Shown piece by piece: positions 14,524 to 22,779 of a DNA stretch of 34,317 nucleotides. Origin of the DNA: Methanothrix harundinacea. GTDB lineage: Archaea; Halobacteriota; Methanosarcinia; Methanotrichales; Methanotrichaceae. How positions within the stretch are numbered: the stretch's first letter is position 1; each line of letters starts with the position of its first letter. The translations under genes were made by a program, and so were the position numbers. The stretch spans positions 1-34,317 of the forward strand of contig DAQG01000068.1 in the NCBI GenBank assembly GCA_002502785.1, read 5' to 3'. Under the pieces are notes generated by a model, which was not told where the DNA came from, made no database searches, and was given only the letters and a program-made list of their open reading frames with translations.

Positions 14524-15798
14524 ATGAAAACGTTCGACCTTATTGTGTTGATGATGCTTTTTGCATCATCCGGGCCGTTGACAGCTGCATCGGCTGTTTC
14601 AGACGATTATAGCCTGAAGGTGTTTGGTAACGCCAACATGGACGATACTGTAGATGAGGAGGACGCGGAATACGTCCAGGGGATCATAGACGGGACAAAC
14701 GAAGCTACTGAGCTGGCAGATGCCAACTATGATGGTGAAATCGACGAAGAGGACATTGCCCAAATAGAGCGGATCATAGGCGGAGTGGAGACCGAGCTTA
14801 CGCTGATCGACGGTGCTGATAGGATCGTTACCGTCGAGAAGCCGGTAGAGAGGGTCGTCGTCTGCTTCCCCCACGCTCTGGAGACGTTAAGGACGCTTAA
14901 GGTGCCAAAGGACGACATAGTTGGAGCAGCGAAACGCTGGCCTGAGTACGATCCGGGATTTTTCCCTGAAATGGACGATATACCTGAAGTCGGAAATCGA
15001 TGGGATCCAAACGTCGAAGAGATATTGGCATTAAAGCCCGATTTGGTGATGTTTACAGCATCGTCGGCGTATTCAGATACTTCTTCGACGGTAAGCAGCT
15101 TGGAATCTGTTGGCATCGACGTTCTATGTTTCAGTCTCAATGGACTGGAGACGTATCCTGAAGAGATATTAGCGCTCGGATACGCATTAGACAGGGAAGG
15201 CGAAGCCAAGGAATTCGTCGATTGGCGCGGAAATATCCTGGATACCATCGAAAACGGCGTGAATGATCTTCCGGCGGAAGACAAGCCGAGGGTGTACTTC
15301 GAGGCAACATCTGGAGACGATGGTTATAAAATCTATGGGATGTACGCGTATACCGCGATGGCTGGTGGCGACGACATATTCTCTGACCAACCTGGCTCAT
15401 ATACGTCTGTCAATCCGGAAGCAATAGCCGCCAGAGAGCCCGATATTATCGTTAAAGTTGAGAGCACTGCAGGTGGCTATGATATGGCAGCCGGCGATAC
15501 TTCGGAATTGGAAGATGCGAGAGAAGAGATGATGGGCCGGGATGTTCTCCAATATGTTCCCGCGGTCAATGAAGACCGCGTTTACATAATCTCCGTTCAT
15601 CTGTTATCGTTCTTCGGAGATAGTGGATGTAGAAGCTTCATCCAGCTCGCATACCAGGCGAAGTGGTTCCATCCCGAGCTCTTCGAGGATTTGGATCCAG
15701 AAGCCATCCACCAGGAATACTTAACTCGGTTCCAGGGGCTGGACATCGATTTGGATGAGAACGGTGTATTCGTCTATCCTTTGGAGGAAACCGCATGA
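14524..15798 (+). CDS. ABC transporter substrate-binding protein A with N-terminal dockerin-like domain
   Basis: The 424-residue exported protein has a signal peptide (cleavage near residue 24) without a lipobox Cys. Two dockerin-like calcium loops follow (N36-N38-D40-T42-D44-D47 and D66-N68-D70-E72-D74-D77). A FecB/BtuF-type periplasmic-binding fold runs from about residue 92 ('LTLIDGADRIVTVEKPVERVV'-type start). Such proteins bind iron chelates, haem or corrinoids outside the membrane. A GGGGTGA ribosome site precedes the ATG. It overlaps the next gene by 4 nt. Its C-terminus ('QEYLTRFQGLD.DLDE.GVFVYP') is shared with A' (17457) but not with B or B'. Confidence 0.9.
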   Translation: MKTFDLIVLMMLFASSGPLTAASAVSDDYSLKVFGNANMDDTVDEEDAEYVQGIIDGTNEATELADANYDGEIDEEDIAQIERIIGGVETELTLIDGADRIVTVEKPVERVVVCFPHALETLRTLKVPKDDIVGAAKRWPEYDPGFFPEMDDIPEVGNRWDPNVEEILALKPDLVMFTASSAYSDTSSTVSSLESVGIDVLCFSLNGLETYPEEILALGYALDREGEAKEFVDWRGNILDTIENGVNDLPAEDKPRVYFEATSGDDGYKIYGMYAYTAMAGGDDIFSDQPGSYTSVNPEAIAAREPDIIVKVESTAGGYDMAAGDTSELEDAREEMMGRDVLQYVPAVNEDRVYIISVHLLSFFGDSGCRSFIQLAYQAKWFHPELFEDLDPEAIHQEYLTRFQGLDIDLDENGVFVYPLEETA

Positions 15799-17066
15799 AG
15801 CCGTCCGGGGCTGCTGTGTTGACGCTGCTCTTTGCATCATCCTTGCTATTGACAACAGCATCGGTTGCTGCAGGAGATCACATATTGGAGGTGTTCGGCA
15901 ACGCCAACATGGACCAGACTATAGATGAAGAGGACATAGAATACCTAAATGGAATCATTGAGGGAACAAACGAGGTCACAGAGCTTGCAGACGCCAACTA
16001 CGACGGCCAGATCGACGGAGAGGATGTCGTCCAGACGGGCCTCATAATCTCCGGGGAAGAGGATCGGATCGTTCTAATAGATCGGGCTGGGAGAACCGTG
16101 ACCGTGGATAAACCCGTTGAGAGGATCGTCACGCTTTTCCCTGCCGTCATGAGGGTGGTCGTCCATCTCGGCGGAGTTGACAGGATTGTGGGAGTATCCA
16201 GTCGCACGGTCGATTATGCTGATAACATGATAGTTGTCCAGGCGTATCCTGAGATCAGAGAGTTGACAGACGTGGGGAATTATAACAATCCCAACCAAGA
16301 GGTGATACTGTCTCTCGATCCAGACGTGATCATCGCCTATAGCTCCGACGTTGCAGACTCCATCGAAAATAATCTCGGAATTCCTGTAGTATGTATAAAC
16401 CCCTCCCCTACCGGAAACGAATACAACGCGCCAGGTGGTCCTTTTGAGACCTGGCGGCTTGTGGGCTTCGTCATCGACGAAGAAGACAGAGCCGAGGAGC
16501 TGATCGCCTACTGTCAGGAGAAGTTTGATGATATAGGCGATGTGACGTCAAATATACCTGAATCCGAGAAGCCAACGGTTTACTTTTGTCATTCTCAAGG
16601 GGCAACGGACATCACTCGTGCAGTTACGAGCTATGATCCAATCGACATAGCTGGTGGGGTCAACTTGGCAAAAGACCTCGTATCCGCCGAAGAACAGGAG
16701 GAACTAAGCACTGTGGTTTTAGACGTGTCAAAAGAGCGGATAATCGACTGGAACCCGGAGATTATACTGATCCATAGCTTCTCGAAGGACCCTGTCAATT
16801 CGGTGGATAAGGTGTTATCCGACCCAACCCTCCAGACCGTTCGGGCTGTGAAAGAGGGGCGCGTCTATTATACCAAAGGCTGGTACATCGGATGGGACCC
16901 TGCGTCAGGTTTAGCTGAGACGTTCTACATGGCCAAACTCTTCCATCCTGAGGAGTTTGCAGACATGGATCTGGAGGCTGAGGGAAACGAGATACTGAAG
17001 ATGTTCTACGGCACTGACGGTCTTTACACATGGATGCTGAACCGTTTTGGAGACTACCAAACCTGA
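15795..17066 (+). CDS. ABC transporter substrate-binding protein B with N-terminal dockerin-like domain
   Basis: This 423-residue protein has the same plan as its neighbour: signal peptide without lipobox, two dockerin-like calcium loops (about residues 37-80), then a FecB/BtuF-type binding domain with 'VERIVTLFPAVMRVVVHLGG' and 'VDRIVGVSS'. Its C-terminus ('EAEGNEILKMFYGTDGLYTWM') pairs it with B' at 19054 rather than with A. The ATG overlaps the stop of A by 4 nt, so A and B are one translationally coupled unit. The ligand is unknown; an iron or cobalt chelate is the family expectation. Confidence 0.9.
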   Translation: MKPSGAAVLTLLFASSLLLTTASVAAGDHILEVFGNANMDQTIDEEDIEYLNGIIEGTNEVTELADANYDGQIDGEDVVQTGLIISGEEDRIVLIDRAGRTVTVDKPVERIVTLFPAVMRVVVHLGGVDRIVGVSSRTVDYADNMIVVQAYPEIRELTDVGNYNNPNQEVILSLDPDVIIAYSSDVADSIENNLGIPVVCINPSPTGNEYNAPGGPFETWRLVGFVIDEEDRAEELIAYCQEKFDDIGDVTSNIPESEKPTVYFCHSQGATDITRAVTSYDPIDIAGGVNLAKDLVSAEEQEELSTVVLDVSKERIIDWNPEIILIHSFSKDPVNSVDKVLSDPTLQTVRAVKEGRVYYTKGWYIGWDPASGLAETFYMAKLFHPEEFADMDLEAEGNEILKMFYGTDGLYTWMLNRFGDYQT

Positions 17067-17396
17067 TAATACTGGAGATACGAATCGTCCGCAATCGACT
17101 TTAACAACAATCGACAACGTCAAGGCTGAATACACCAACTCATCGGGAAAATGGCGCTATCCATAATCTACGCTTTTATTCTCGATGGTTGTGTTTGTGG
17201 ATAGTGGTCATCACCCTTGGCGTTGCGGGCCTTTATACAAATTCGCTGGATCGATCTGATCGCCATAGTTTGGTGGCTTATCTACATTGTATATATCATT
17301 TGTATGTCAATTACATATCGGATGGTATGCATAATATAGCGCAATTTAATAACACTTTATACGATTTTTATTAGATATCTTTATATATCCACCGTA
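17067..17396. other. intergenic region between cassettes A-B and A'-B'
   Basis: About 390 nt without a convincing gene separates B from A'. The left part has no feature I recognise. From about 17338 the sequence is clearly related to the region upstream of B' (18905 onward), beginning with an AATTTAATAACA-like stretch and TACGATTTTTAT. A 61-codon plus-strand frame (17189-17374) lacks any supporting signal. Confidence 0.5.
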
Positions 17397-17421
17397 TATA
17401 CGAACCAGTACTTTCGTATTA
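17380..17421 (+). promoter_or_regulatory. TATA box and inverted-repeat operator upstream of A'
   Basis: TTTATATAT (17380-17388) is a TATA-box candidate. TATACGAA (17397-17404) and TTCGTATTA (17413-17421), separated by 8 nt, form an inverted repeat (near-perfect apart from one base) centred at about 17409, where transcription should begin. The same elements with the same spacing occur upstream of B'. The placement suggests a repressor site, perhaps for a metal- or chelate-responsive regulator. Confidence 0.6.
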
Positions 17422-17456
17422 CGCGAATCGTCGTTGCTGTAATGGACGGGGATAAG

Positions 17457-18719
17457 ATGAGGAAATTGTTGGTCATATCGATTGTGTTGTTGTGCGCGTC
17501 ACTGACGGTCCCGTCGGGACTTGCGTCGGAATACTCGTTAAAGATTTTCGGAAACGCCAACATGGACGAAACCATAGATGAAGAGGATATTGAATACGTC
17601 CGGGGGGTTATCGATGGGACAAATGAGGAGACCGCCCTGTCGGATGCCAATTACGATGGCCAGATTGATGAGGACGATATCACCCAGATCACGCTGATAA
17701 TCGACGGAGAAGAGGACGAACTTACCGTAATTGATGTGGTGGGCAGGACGGTGACTATACCTGAGCCGGTTGAGGGTGTGGTGGTCACACATCGAGAACA
17801 GTTTGAACAATTAAGAGCGATTAAGGTGCCAACGGATATCATCCTCACGGCAGAACGTCAGATTCTGACCACGGAGGAGTATACGATATACTTCTCAGAG
17901 TATCAGGATTTGCCAGATGTCGGAAGTTGCAGCAGCCCCAACGTTGAAGCTATAATCGGGCTGCGGCCGGACTTGATTCTAATGGGTTCGTACGGTGAAA
18001 ATTCGTCTCAACACTCTGCTGCTCTTGAAGTCTTTGAATCTGCAGGTATTCCCTTGATTTATGCGCACGAAACCGAAACGAATTTCGTGGAAAATATACG
18101 AATGCTGGGATATGTCTTTGGAAAAACTGATGAAGCCGAAGAATACATTGATTGGCGTGAAAATCTCATCAACACGATTGAGGATCGGCTCGGGGACGTA
18201 TCAGAGGAGGAAAAACGGAACGTGTACGTAGAATGGTGGGGACGGTACACGACTAAAGACGAAGCTTCTACACGTATCGGAGCAATGGGTGGCAGGTGTA
18301 TCTTCGGAGGAGAGGCCAACGGTGCTGTAAATCCAGAAGAAGTCGTAAAGCAAGATCCGGACGTTGTGATCATCATAGGCGGTAAAGGCAGTGGGTATAT
18401 CACAGACGACACAACAGAACTCAGAGAACTGAGAGATGAGTTCATGAGCCGGGAGGAGCTGCAGGATGTAACAGCTGTCAAAACCGGAGATGTCTACGTG
18501 ATGAGCGTTTACATCACAGGCACTGGGCCTTACCATGGGGGCAGAGATTTCGTTCAGGAGGCGTATCTTGCAAAGTGGCTCAACCCAACATATTTCGATG
18601 ATTTTGATCCAAAATCTATACATCAGGAATACTTGACCAGATTCCAGGGACTGGACTGGGACTTGGATGAGCATGGTATATACGTATATCACCCCGTGGA
18701 ACATCCAGACGGGAATTAA
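17457..18719 (+). CDS. ABC transporter substrate-binding protein A' with N-terminal dockerin-like domain
   Basis: The protein (420 aa) repeats the A architecture: signal peptide, two dockerin-like loops within the first ~80 residues, and a FecB/BtuF-type domain. The A-type C-terminus is 'HQEYLTRFQGLDWDLDEHG'. I chose ATG 17457 over 17442 because aligning the upstream region with that of B' puts both ATGs after the same GCGGGATAAA-like ribosome site. A Cys in the hydrophobic core is preceded by Leu, so it is not a normal lipobox. Promoter, operator and a downstream hairpin suggest it can be transcribed alone. Confidence 0.9.
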   Translation: MRKLLVISIVLLCASLTVPSGLASEYSLKIFGNANMDETIDEEDIEYVRGVIDGTNEETALSDANYDGQIDEDDITQITLIIDGEEDELTVIDVVGRTVTIPEPVEGVVVTHREQFEQLRAIKVPTDIILTAERQILTTEEYTIYFSEYQDLPDVGSCSSPNVEAIIGLRPDLILMGSYGENSSQHSAALEVFESAGIPLIYAHETETNFVENIRMLGYVFGKTDEAEEYIDWRENLINTIEDRLGDVSEEEKRNVYVEWWGRYTTKDEASTRIGAMGGRCIFGGEANGAVNPEEVVKQDPDVVIIIGGKGSGYITDDTTELRELRDEFMSREELQDVTAVKTGDVYVMSVYITGTGPYHGGRDFVQEAYLAKWLNPTYFDDFDPKSIHQEYLTRFQGLDWDLDEHGIYVYHPVEHPDGN

Positions 18720-18946
18720 ATATAATTATGTTTATGGGTGGCAAAATCGTACCGGATAACTCGGCGAGTGATGTTTGGATGGGCTTCCCATTTTAACCCA
18801 TCCATTATTCAATTTGCTAAGACTAATTTTACTAGTTCAAATAGGTGCCTGCAAAATTTACTCATAGTTTGATCTGCCGGAACTGGCGACCATTTTCGCC
18901 AATTAAGCAAATTTAATAACATTTTGTACGATTTTTATACGAAATC
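18720..18946. other. intergenic region between A' and B'
   Basis: The 334-nt gap between the A' stop and the B' ATG contains no gene I can support. It holds a hairpin at 18776-18804 and, from about 18905, the B' copy of the duplicated promoter region. The remainder is AT-rich and featureless by eye. Confidence 0.5.
18776..18804 (+). terminator. 8-bp hairpin downstream of A'
   Basis: TGGATGGG (18776-18783) and CCCATCCA (18797-18804) pair perfectly around a 13-nt loop and are followed by an AT-rich TTATTCAATTT run. It lies 57 nt after the A' stop and before the B' promoter, so it probably separates the two transcripts. Confidence 0.45.
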
Positions 18947-18990
18947 CTTTTATATCTAGTAACGTACACGAAATCGAAAATTCGTATTAC
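18947..18990 (+). promoter_or_regulatory. TATA box and inverted-repeat operator upstream of B'
   Basis: CTTTTATATC (18947-18956) is the TATA candidate. TACACGAA (18965-18972) and TTCGTATTAC (18981-18990) are separated by 8 nt, exactly as upstream of A'. The arms differ from the A' site at one position each or less. The site overlaps the expected transcription start. Confidence 0.6.
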
Positions 18991-19053
18991 TCAAATCGTT
19001 GTGGAGCACTGAGATGAAATCTGGCTGTTTGCTGCTGTAATTGGCGGGATAAA

Positions 19054-20289
19054 ATGAGATATTCGTTCATCATATCGGTTGTGTCGTTGTTGTGCGCGTC
19101 GCTGACGGCAACTTCAGGGCTTGCGTCGGACTGCACGTTGGACATCTTCGGAAACGCCAACATGGATGATGCCATAGATGAAGAGGATATAGAATACGTC
19201 CGGGGGATCATCGATGGGACGAATGAGGTGACTGTTCTGTCGGATGCCAACTATGATGGGCTGATAGATGAAGGCGATATCGCCCAGATAGAGCTGATAA
19301 TCGCCGGAGAAGAGAGCAAACTTACTCTCACCGACATGGCTGGCAGAACGGTAACGATTCCACAGCCGGTGGAACGTATCGTTTCTACCTTCCCCGAAGA
19401 AACCAGAGTGCTTGTCGAAGTTGGTGGTGCGGATATGCTGGTAGGCGTCTCTAGCTATCTGTCTGATGAAACCTATGCACCAAACTTTTTAATGCTGATC
19501 GCCTATCCTCAGCTCAAAGAGCTTCCCGGTACGGGTTCATATAGAGACCCGAATTTAGAGCAGATAGTGTCTTTGTATCCTGATGTGATCATATCAGGCA
19601 ACTCAGGCCCTGAGAAGGCGAATGCCATCCAAGAAAAGACCGGCATTCCCACGGTGGCGATTTCTGCAAAGTTTGATTATGAAGGCGAAGGCGGAGCATT
19701 TGAAGCTTATAGGTTGGCAGGCGCTGTCATGGGAAAAGAGGACGAAGCTGAAGAGTTGATCGCCTTCATCGAAGATGAGTTCGACAAGATTACAGAAATC
19801 ACCTCGGAGATACCAGAGGATGAACGGGTAAAAGTGTATTATCTCTGTTTTGATCTCACTCAGCCCTACAGCTCTTATGCACCCATCGAGATGGCAGGGG
19901 GCATAAACGTTGCCAGAATCGGTCCTGAGGCGACTGTGACTGTTTCCGAAGAGCAGATTATCAAGTGGAACCCTGACGTCATTTTGATACACAGCACCTC
20001 AAAATCCCATAGTATGGGGACGGTTGAGGACATATTATCCGATCCAGAGCTGCAGTCCATAAATGCCGTAAAAGACGGACGCGTTTACTATTCCAAAGGT
20101 GGATACGTGGGTGGCAACCCGGCAACCTCTGTGGCTGAAGTTCTTTACATGTCCAAACTATTTTATCCGGATGAATTTGAGGATATGGACGTTGAAGCCG
20201 AGGGCAACAGGATCTTAGAACGATTCTATGGTGTTGACGGTCTATACACCTACATGCAGGATAATTGTGACCTCTATAGGTGGAGCTGA
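19054..20289 (+). CDS. ABC transporter substrate-binding protein B' with N-terminal dockerin-like domain
   Basis: The 411-residue protein has a signal peptide, two dockerin-like calcium loops (about residues 31-75) and a FecB/BtuF-type binding domain with 'VERIVSTFPEETRVLVEVGG'. The B-type C-terminus is 'VEAEGNRILERFYGVDGLYTYM'. Its N-terminus and upstream region are closer to those of A' than to B, so the signal/dockerin part and the ligand domain have different nearest relatives in the window. A GGCGGGATAAA ribosome region precedes the ATG. It lies 33 nt before the permease start, and the two are likely co-transcribed. Confidence 0.9.
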   Translation: MRYSFIISVVSLLCASLTATSGLASDCTLDIFGNANMDDAIDEEDIEYVRGIIDGTNEVTVLSDANYDGLIDEGDIAQIELIIAGEESKLTLTDMAGRTVTIPQPVERIVSTFPEETRVLVEVGGADMLVGVSSYLSDETYAPNFLMLIAYPQLKELPGTGSYRDPNLEQIVSLYPDVIISGNSGPEKANAIQEKTGIPTVAISAKFDYEGEGGAFEAYRLAGAVMGKEDEAEELIAFIEDEFDKITEITSEIPEDERVKVYYLCFDLTQPYSSYAPIEMAGGINVARIGPEATVTVSEEQIIKWNPDVILIHSTSKSHSMGTVEDILSDPELQSINAVKDGRVYYSKGGYVGGNPATSVAEVLYMSKLFYPDEFEDMDVEAEGNRILERFYGVDGLYTYMQDNCDLYRWS

Positions 20290-20322
20290 ATGGGCGATGA
20301 TTGAAATTATCGGGTGCCTGAT

Positions 20323-21405
20323 ATGATAGATGAAAAGGCCGATGCCGCCGTAAAGAGGCGGGAGGTACTAACCGAATACGAGTCATTTATCGGCAGGAAG
20401 GTATTTTTCATATCTTCCTTTATTTTATTGACGATAATTTTATGCGGCATAAGTATATCGCTAGGTCCCTTGAAGTTCACCGTCTTGGAAGTGTATGCCA
20501 CCATTCTAGACAGGTTCTTTCCCAACTTCTTCGATGTCCCGGAGCTGGCCCCTATAGTAGTCTGGAATATAAGGCTCACTCGGGTCATAATGGGCGTCCT
20601 GGCAGGGATAGGGCTTGCCGTGGCGGGAGCGGAGATGCAGGGGATCCTCAGAAATCCTCTAGCATCGCCCTTTACCCTCGGCGTATCTGCAGGTGCTGGC
20701 CTTGGTGCGGCTCTTGCTATCATCGCTGGGGTGGGCGTTGGCAGCGGCGGACTTCTTTTGGTGGGAAACGCCTTCATCTTCTCCCTGATTCCGTCCTTCG
20801 TCATCATCGGATTGACCCGATTTAAACGCGCCACTCCCGAAACGATGATCCTCGCCGGGATCGCCATGACCTACATATTCAGCGCGGTATCTTCGCTGCT
20901 CCATTACTTTTCTGATGCAGAGGCTCTGAAGGACGTGGTGGTCTGGCTGATGGGTGACCTCGGTAAAGCCACCTGGAGCGACCTCTACACCGTCACCGTG
21001 GTGCTCATAATTTGCATCCCACTACTTATGTGGAAATCGTGGGATCTAAACGTGATGGGAAGCGGAGACGAGGCTGCAAAGAGCCTTGGCATAAATGTCG
21101 AACAGACCAGGATCGTTGTAATGATGATCACATCGCTCATGACTGCGGTTATCATATGTTATACGGGAATGATCGGCTTCATAGGGTTGGTTGCTCCCCA
21201 TATCACCCGCATATGCATCGGTGGAGATAACAGATTCGTAATTCCAGCCGCTGGCCTTTTCGGGGCTGCTTTTTTGGTGGCTGCAGATATCATTGCACGA
21301 GAGGCTATGGCGCCCGTGATCATCCCGGTGGGAATCGTTACCTCTTGTGTTGGTGGACCCATGTTTCTTTACCTCATAACCAGAAAAAAGAAAGAATATT
21401 GGTAA
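20323..21405 (+). CDS. FecCD-family ABC transporter permease
   Basis: This 360-residue membrane protein belongs to the FecCD/BtuC family that imports iron-siderophores, haem or vitamin B12. The family motif 'RNPLASPFTLGVSAGAGLGA' follows 'RVIMGVLAGIGLAVAGAEMQGIL'-type residues near 85-105. 'GMIGFIGLVAPHITR' near residue 285 is the ATPase-coupling region. About ten hydrophobic segments are visible. ATG 20323 follows a GGTG ribosome site; GTG 20314 is the longer alternative. It is the only permease for four binding proteins, probably working as a homodimer. Confidence 0.95.
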   Translation: MIDEKADAAVKRREVLTEYESFIGRKVFFISSFILLTIILCGISISLGPLKFTVLEVYATILDRFFPNFFDVPELAPIVVWNIRLTRVIMGVLAGIGLAVAGAEMQGILRNPLASPFTLGVSAGAGLGAALAIIAGVGVGSGGLLLVGNAFIFSLIPSFVIIGLTRFKRATPETMILAGIAMTYIFSAVSSLLHYFSDAEALKDVVVWLMGDLGKATWSDLYTVTVVLIICIPLLMWKSWDLNVMGSGDEAAKSLGINVEQTRIVVMMITSLMTAVIICYTGMIGFIGLVAPHITRICIGGDNRFVIPAAGLFGAAFLVAADIIAREAMAPVIIPVGIVTSCVGGPMFLYLITRKKKEYW

Positions 21406-21432
21406 AAGGGGTGTGAAAACACGAAACTAAAG

Positions 21433-22215
21433 GTGATGGATGTCGAATTCGGCTACGCAAGCACCCCCATTCTGCAGGGGGTGCATCTGGAGTTGGCCAA
21501 ATCAGAAGTTTTGAGCATTGTGGGGCCAAATGGGGCTGGGAAATCCACGTTGATTCGATGTATAAATAGGATATTAAATCCTCAGAAAGGAAGTATACTG
21601 CTGGATGGAAGCGATATAATCCACCTGACCAGAATGGAACTTGCAAGACAGCTGGGATACATTCCGCAAAGTGATCACCAGTCATTCCCTGCGACGGTAT
21701 TCGATGTTGTCCTCATGGGGAGGCGACCGCATATCGGCTGGCGCAGCGGCCAAAACGACAAGGAGAAAGTTTTGGACGTTCTTCAGATGCTGAACATCGA
21801 GAATCTGGCCATGAGAGACATTAACGAAATCAGTGGCGGTCAGCAGCAGAAAGTGTTAATTGCAAGAGCGCTGGCCCAAGAGCCAGATGTTCTTTTGCTC
21901 GACGAGCCCACGTCAAACCTGGACATAAGGCATCAGCTCGAGGTCATGGACGCCATCAGGACTCTTATTGCGGAGAAGAACATCTCTGCGATCATGGCAA
22001 TCCACGATCTCAATCTCGGCTCGAGGTACTCTGATAGGATGGTTATGCTTAACAAGGGTGTGATTGCGGCTGCAGGTAGTCCTTTTTCGGTATTGACTCA
22101 AGATAACATAAAACGGGTTTATGGGGTCGAAGCCATGGTGAAAGACGAAGACGGGTTTCCATATGTGGTGCCAAAGAGCCCCATAAAAAATAACGGAGGG
22201 GCGATTTCCTTTTAA
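21433..22215 (+). CDS. ABC transporter ATP-binding protein (FepC/BtuD type)
   Basis: The ATPase has Walker A 'GPNGAGKST' (residues 31-39), signature 'ISGGQQQK' (133-140), Walker B 'VLLLDEP' (153-159) and the switch His191, so it looks functional. The start is problematic. Coordinates use the GTG at 21433 (ATG 21436 also possible), but neither has a well-placed ribosome site. The family N-terminus 'MKLKV.DVEFGY' continues upstream to an ACG at 21421, which has GGGGTG 7 nt before it. No ATG, GTG or TTG lies in frame between the permease stop and 21433. True initiation may be at ACG (264 aa). Confidence 0.93.
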   Translation: MMDVEFGYASTPILQGVHLELAKSEVLSIVGPNGAGKSTLIRCINRILNPQKGSILLDGSDIIHLTRMELARQLGYIPQSDHQSFPATVFDVVLMGRRPHIGWRSGQNDKEKVLDVLQMLNIENLAMRDINEISGGQQQKVLIARALAQEPDVLLLDEPTSNLDIRHQLEVMDAIRTLIAEKNISAIMAIHDLNLGSRYSDRMVMLNKGVIAAAGSPFSVLTQDNIKRVYGVEAMVKDEDGFPYVVPKSPIKNNGGAISF

Positions 22216-22301
22216 AGTATCCAAACATTTTTGACAAATCCCTTGTTTGAACGAGTTTGAAAGAGCCGTCTTCATGATGCAAGAGTCATAAAATGAAAGG
22301 G

Positions 22302-22610
22302 CTAAAGGCCATTTTGATCCTCGAAATCCTCCAGCATCTTTGCGCAGAACGACTTCACCTTGTGGGCCACGGGATCATCCTCTTCGGCCGGAGACGATCG
22401 GGCCCAGAGCCTCACCTCTGCTCGCATCTTCTCGTCGAGGTCCTCGTAGAAGGCGGGCCTTCCCCAGTGCTGACTGATGCGCATGATGTTCACGAACAGG
22501 TCGAGACCCGAGCCCTCAAGGCTGCAGGCGTTCCCGTCGTCGTCGGTGGTGTCGACGGGCGGTCGATCGGCGGTCGGTTCGGGCTGGGGTGAAGGGGTTT
22601 CTTGGGCCAT
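22302..22610 (-). CDS. small acidic hypothetical protein
   Basis: The 102-residue protein (ATG 22610; an earlier ATG at 22631 is possible) has a Pro/Thr/Asp-rich, probably disordered first ~35 residues. A helical C-terminal part follows ('LDLFVNIMRISQHWGRPAFYEDLDEKMRAEV'-like). I do not recognise a family. It is convergent with the ABC ATPase gene and divergent from the von Willebrand protein. No ribosome site is obvious. Confidence 0.5.
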   Translation of the reverse strand: MAQETPSPQPEPTADRPPVDTTDDDGNACSLEGSGLDLFVNIMRISQHWGRPAFYEDLDEKMRAEVRLWARSSPAEEDDPVAHKVKSFCAKMLEDFEDQNGL

Positions 22611-22779
22611 GATTATTGGGATTGGATGCATGGGTGGTTAATGAGGGTTTTGAGATAATACCTTGAATAACTCACATTTAGGTGGAAATGATGTGTTTTG
22701 AGCCCTTTTGGATACCGCCACATAAAGAATATCTTTTTACGCCATAAAGTCGCCTCTACCAGAAAGAGGAACAATCCCC

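Noticed and set aside
17189..17374. 61-codon frame between B and A'
   Set aside because: It has no convincing ribosome site or protein-like pattern and overlaps the duplicated promoter region.
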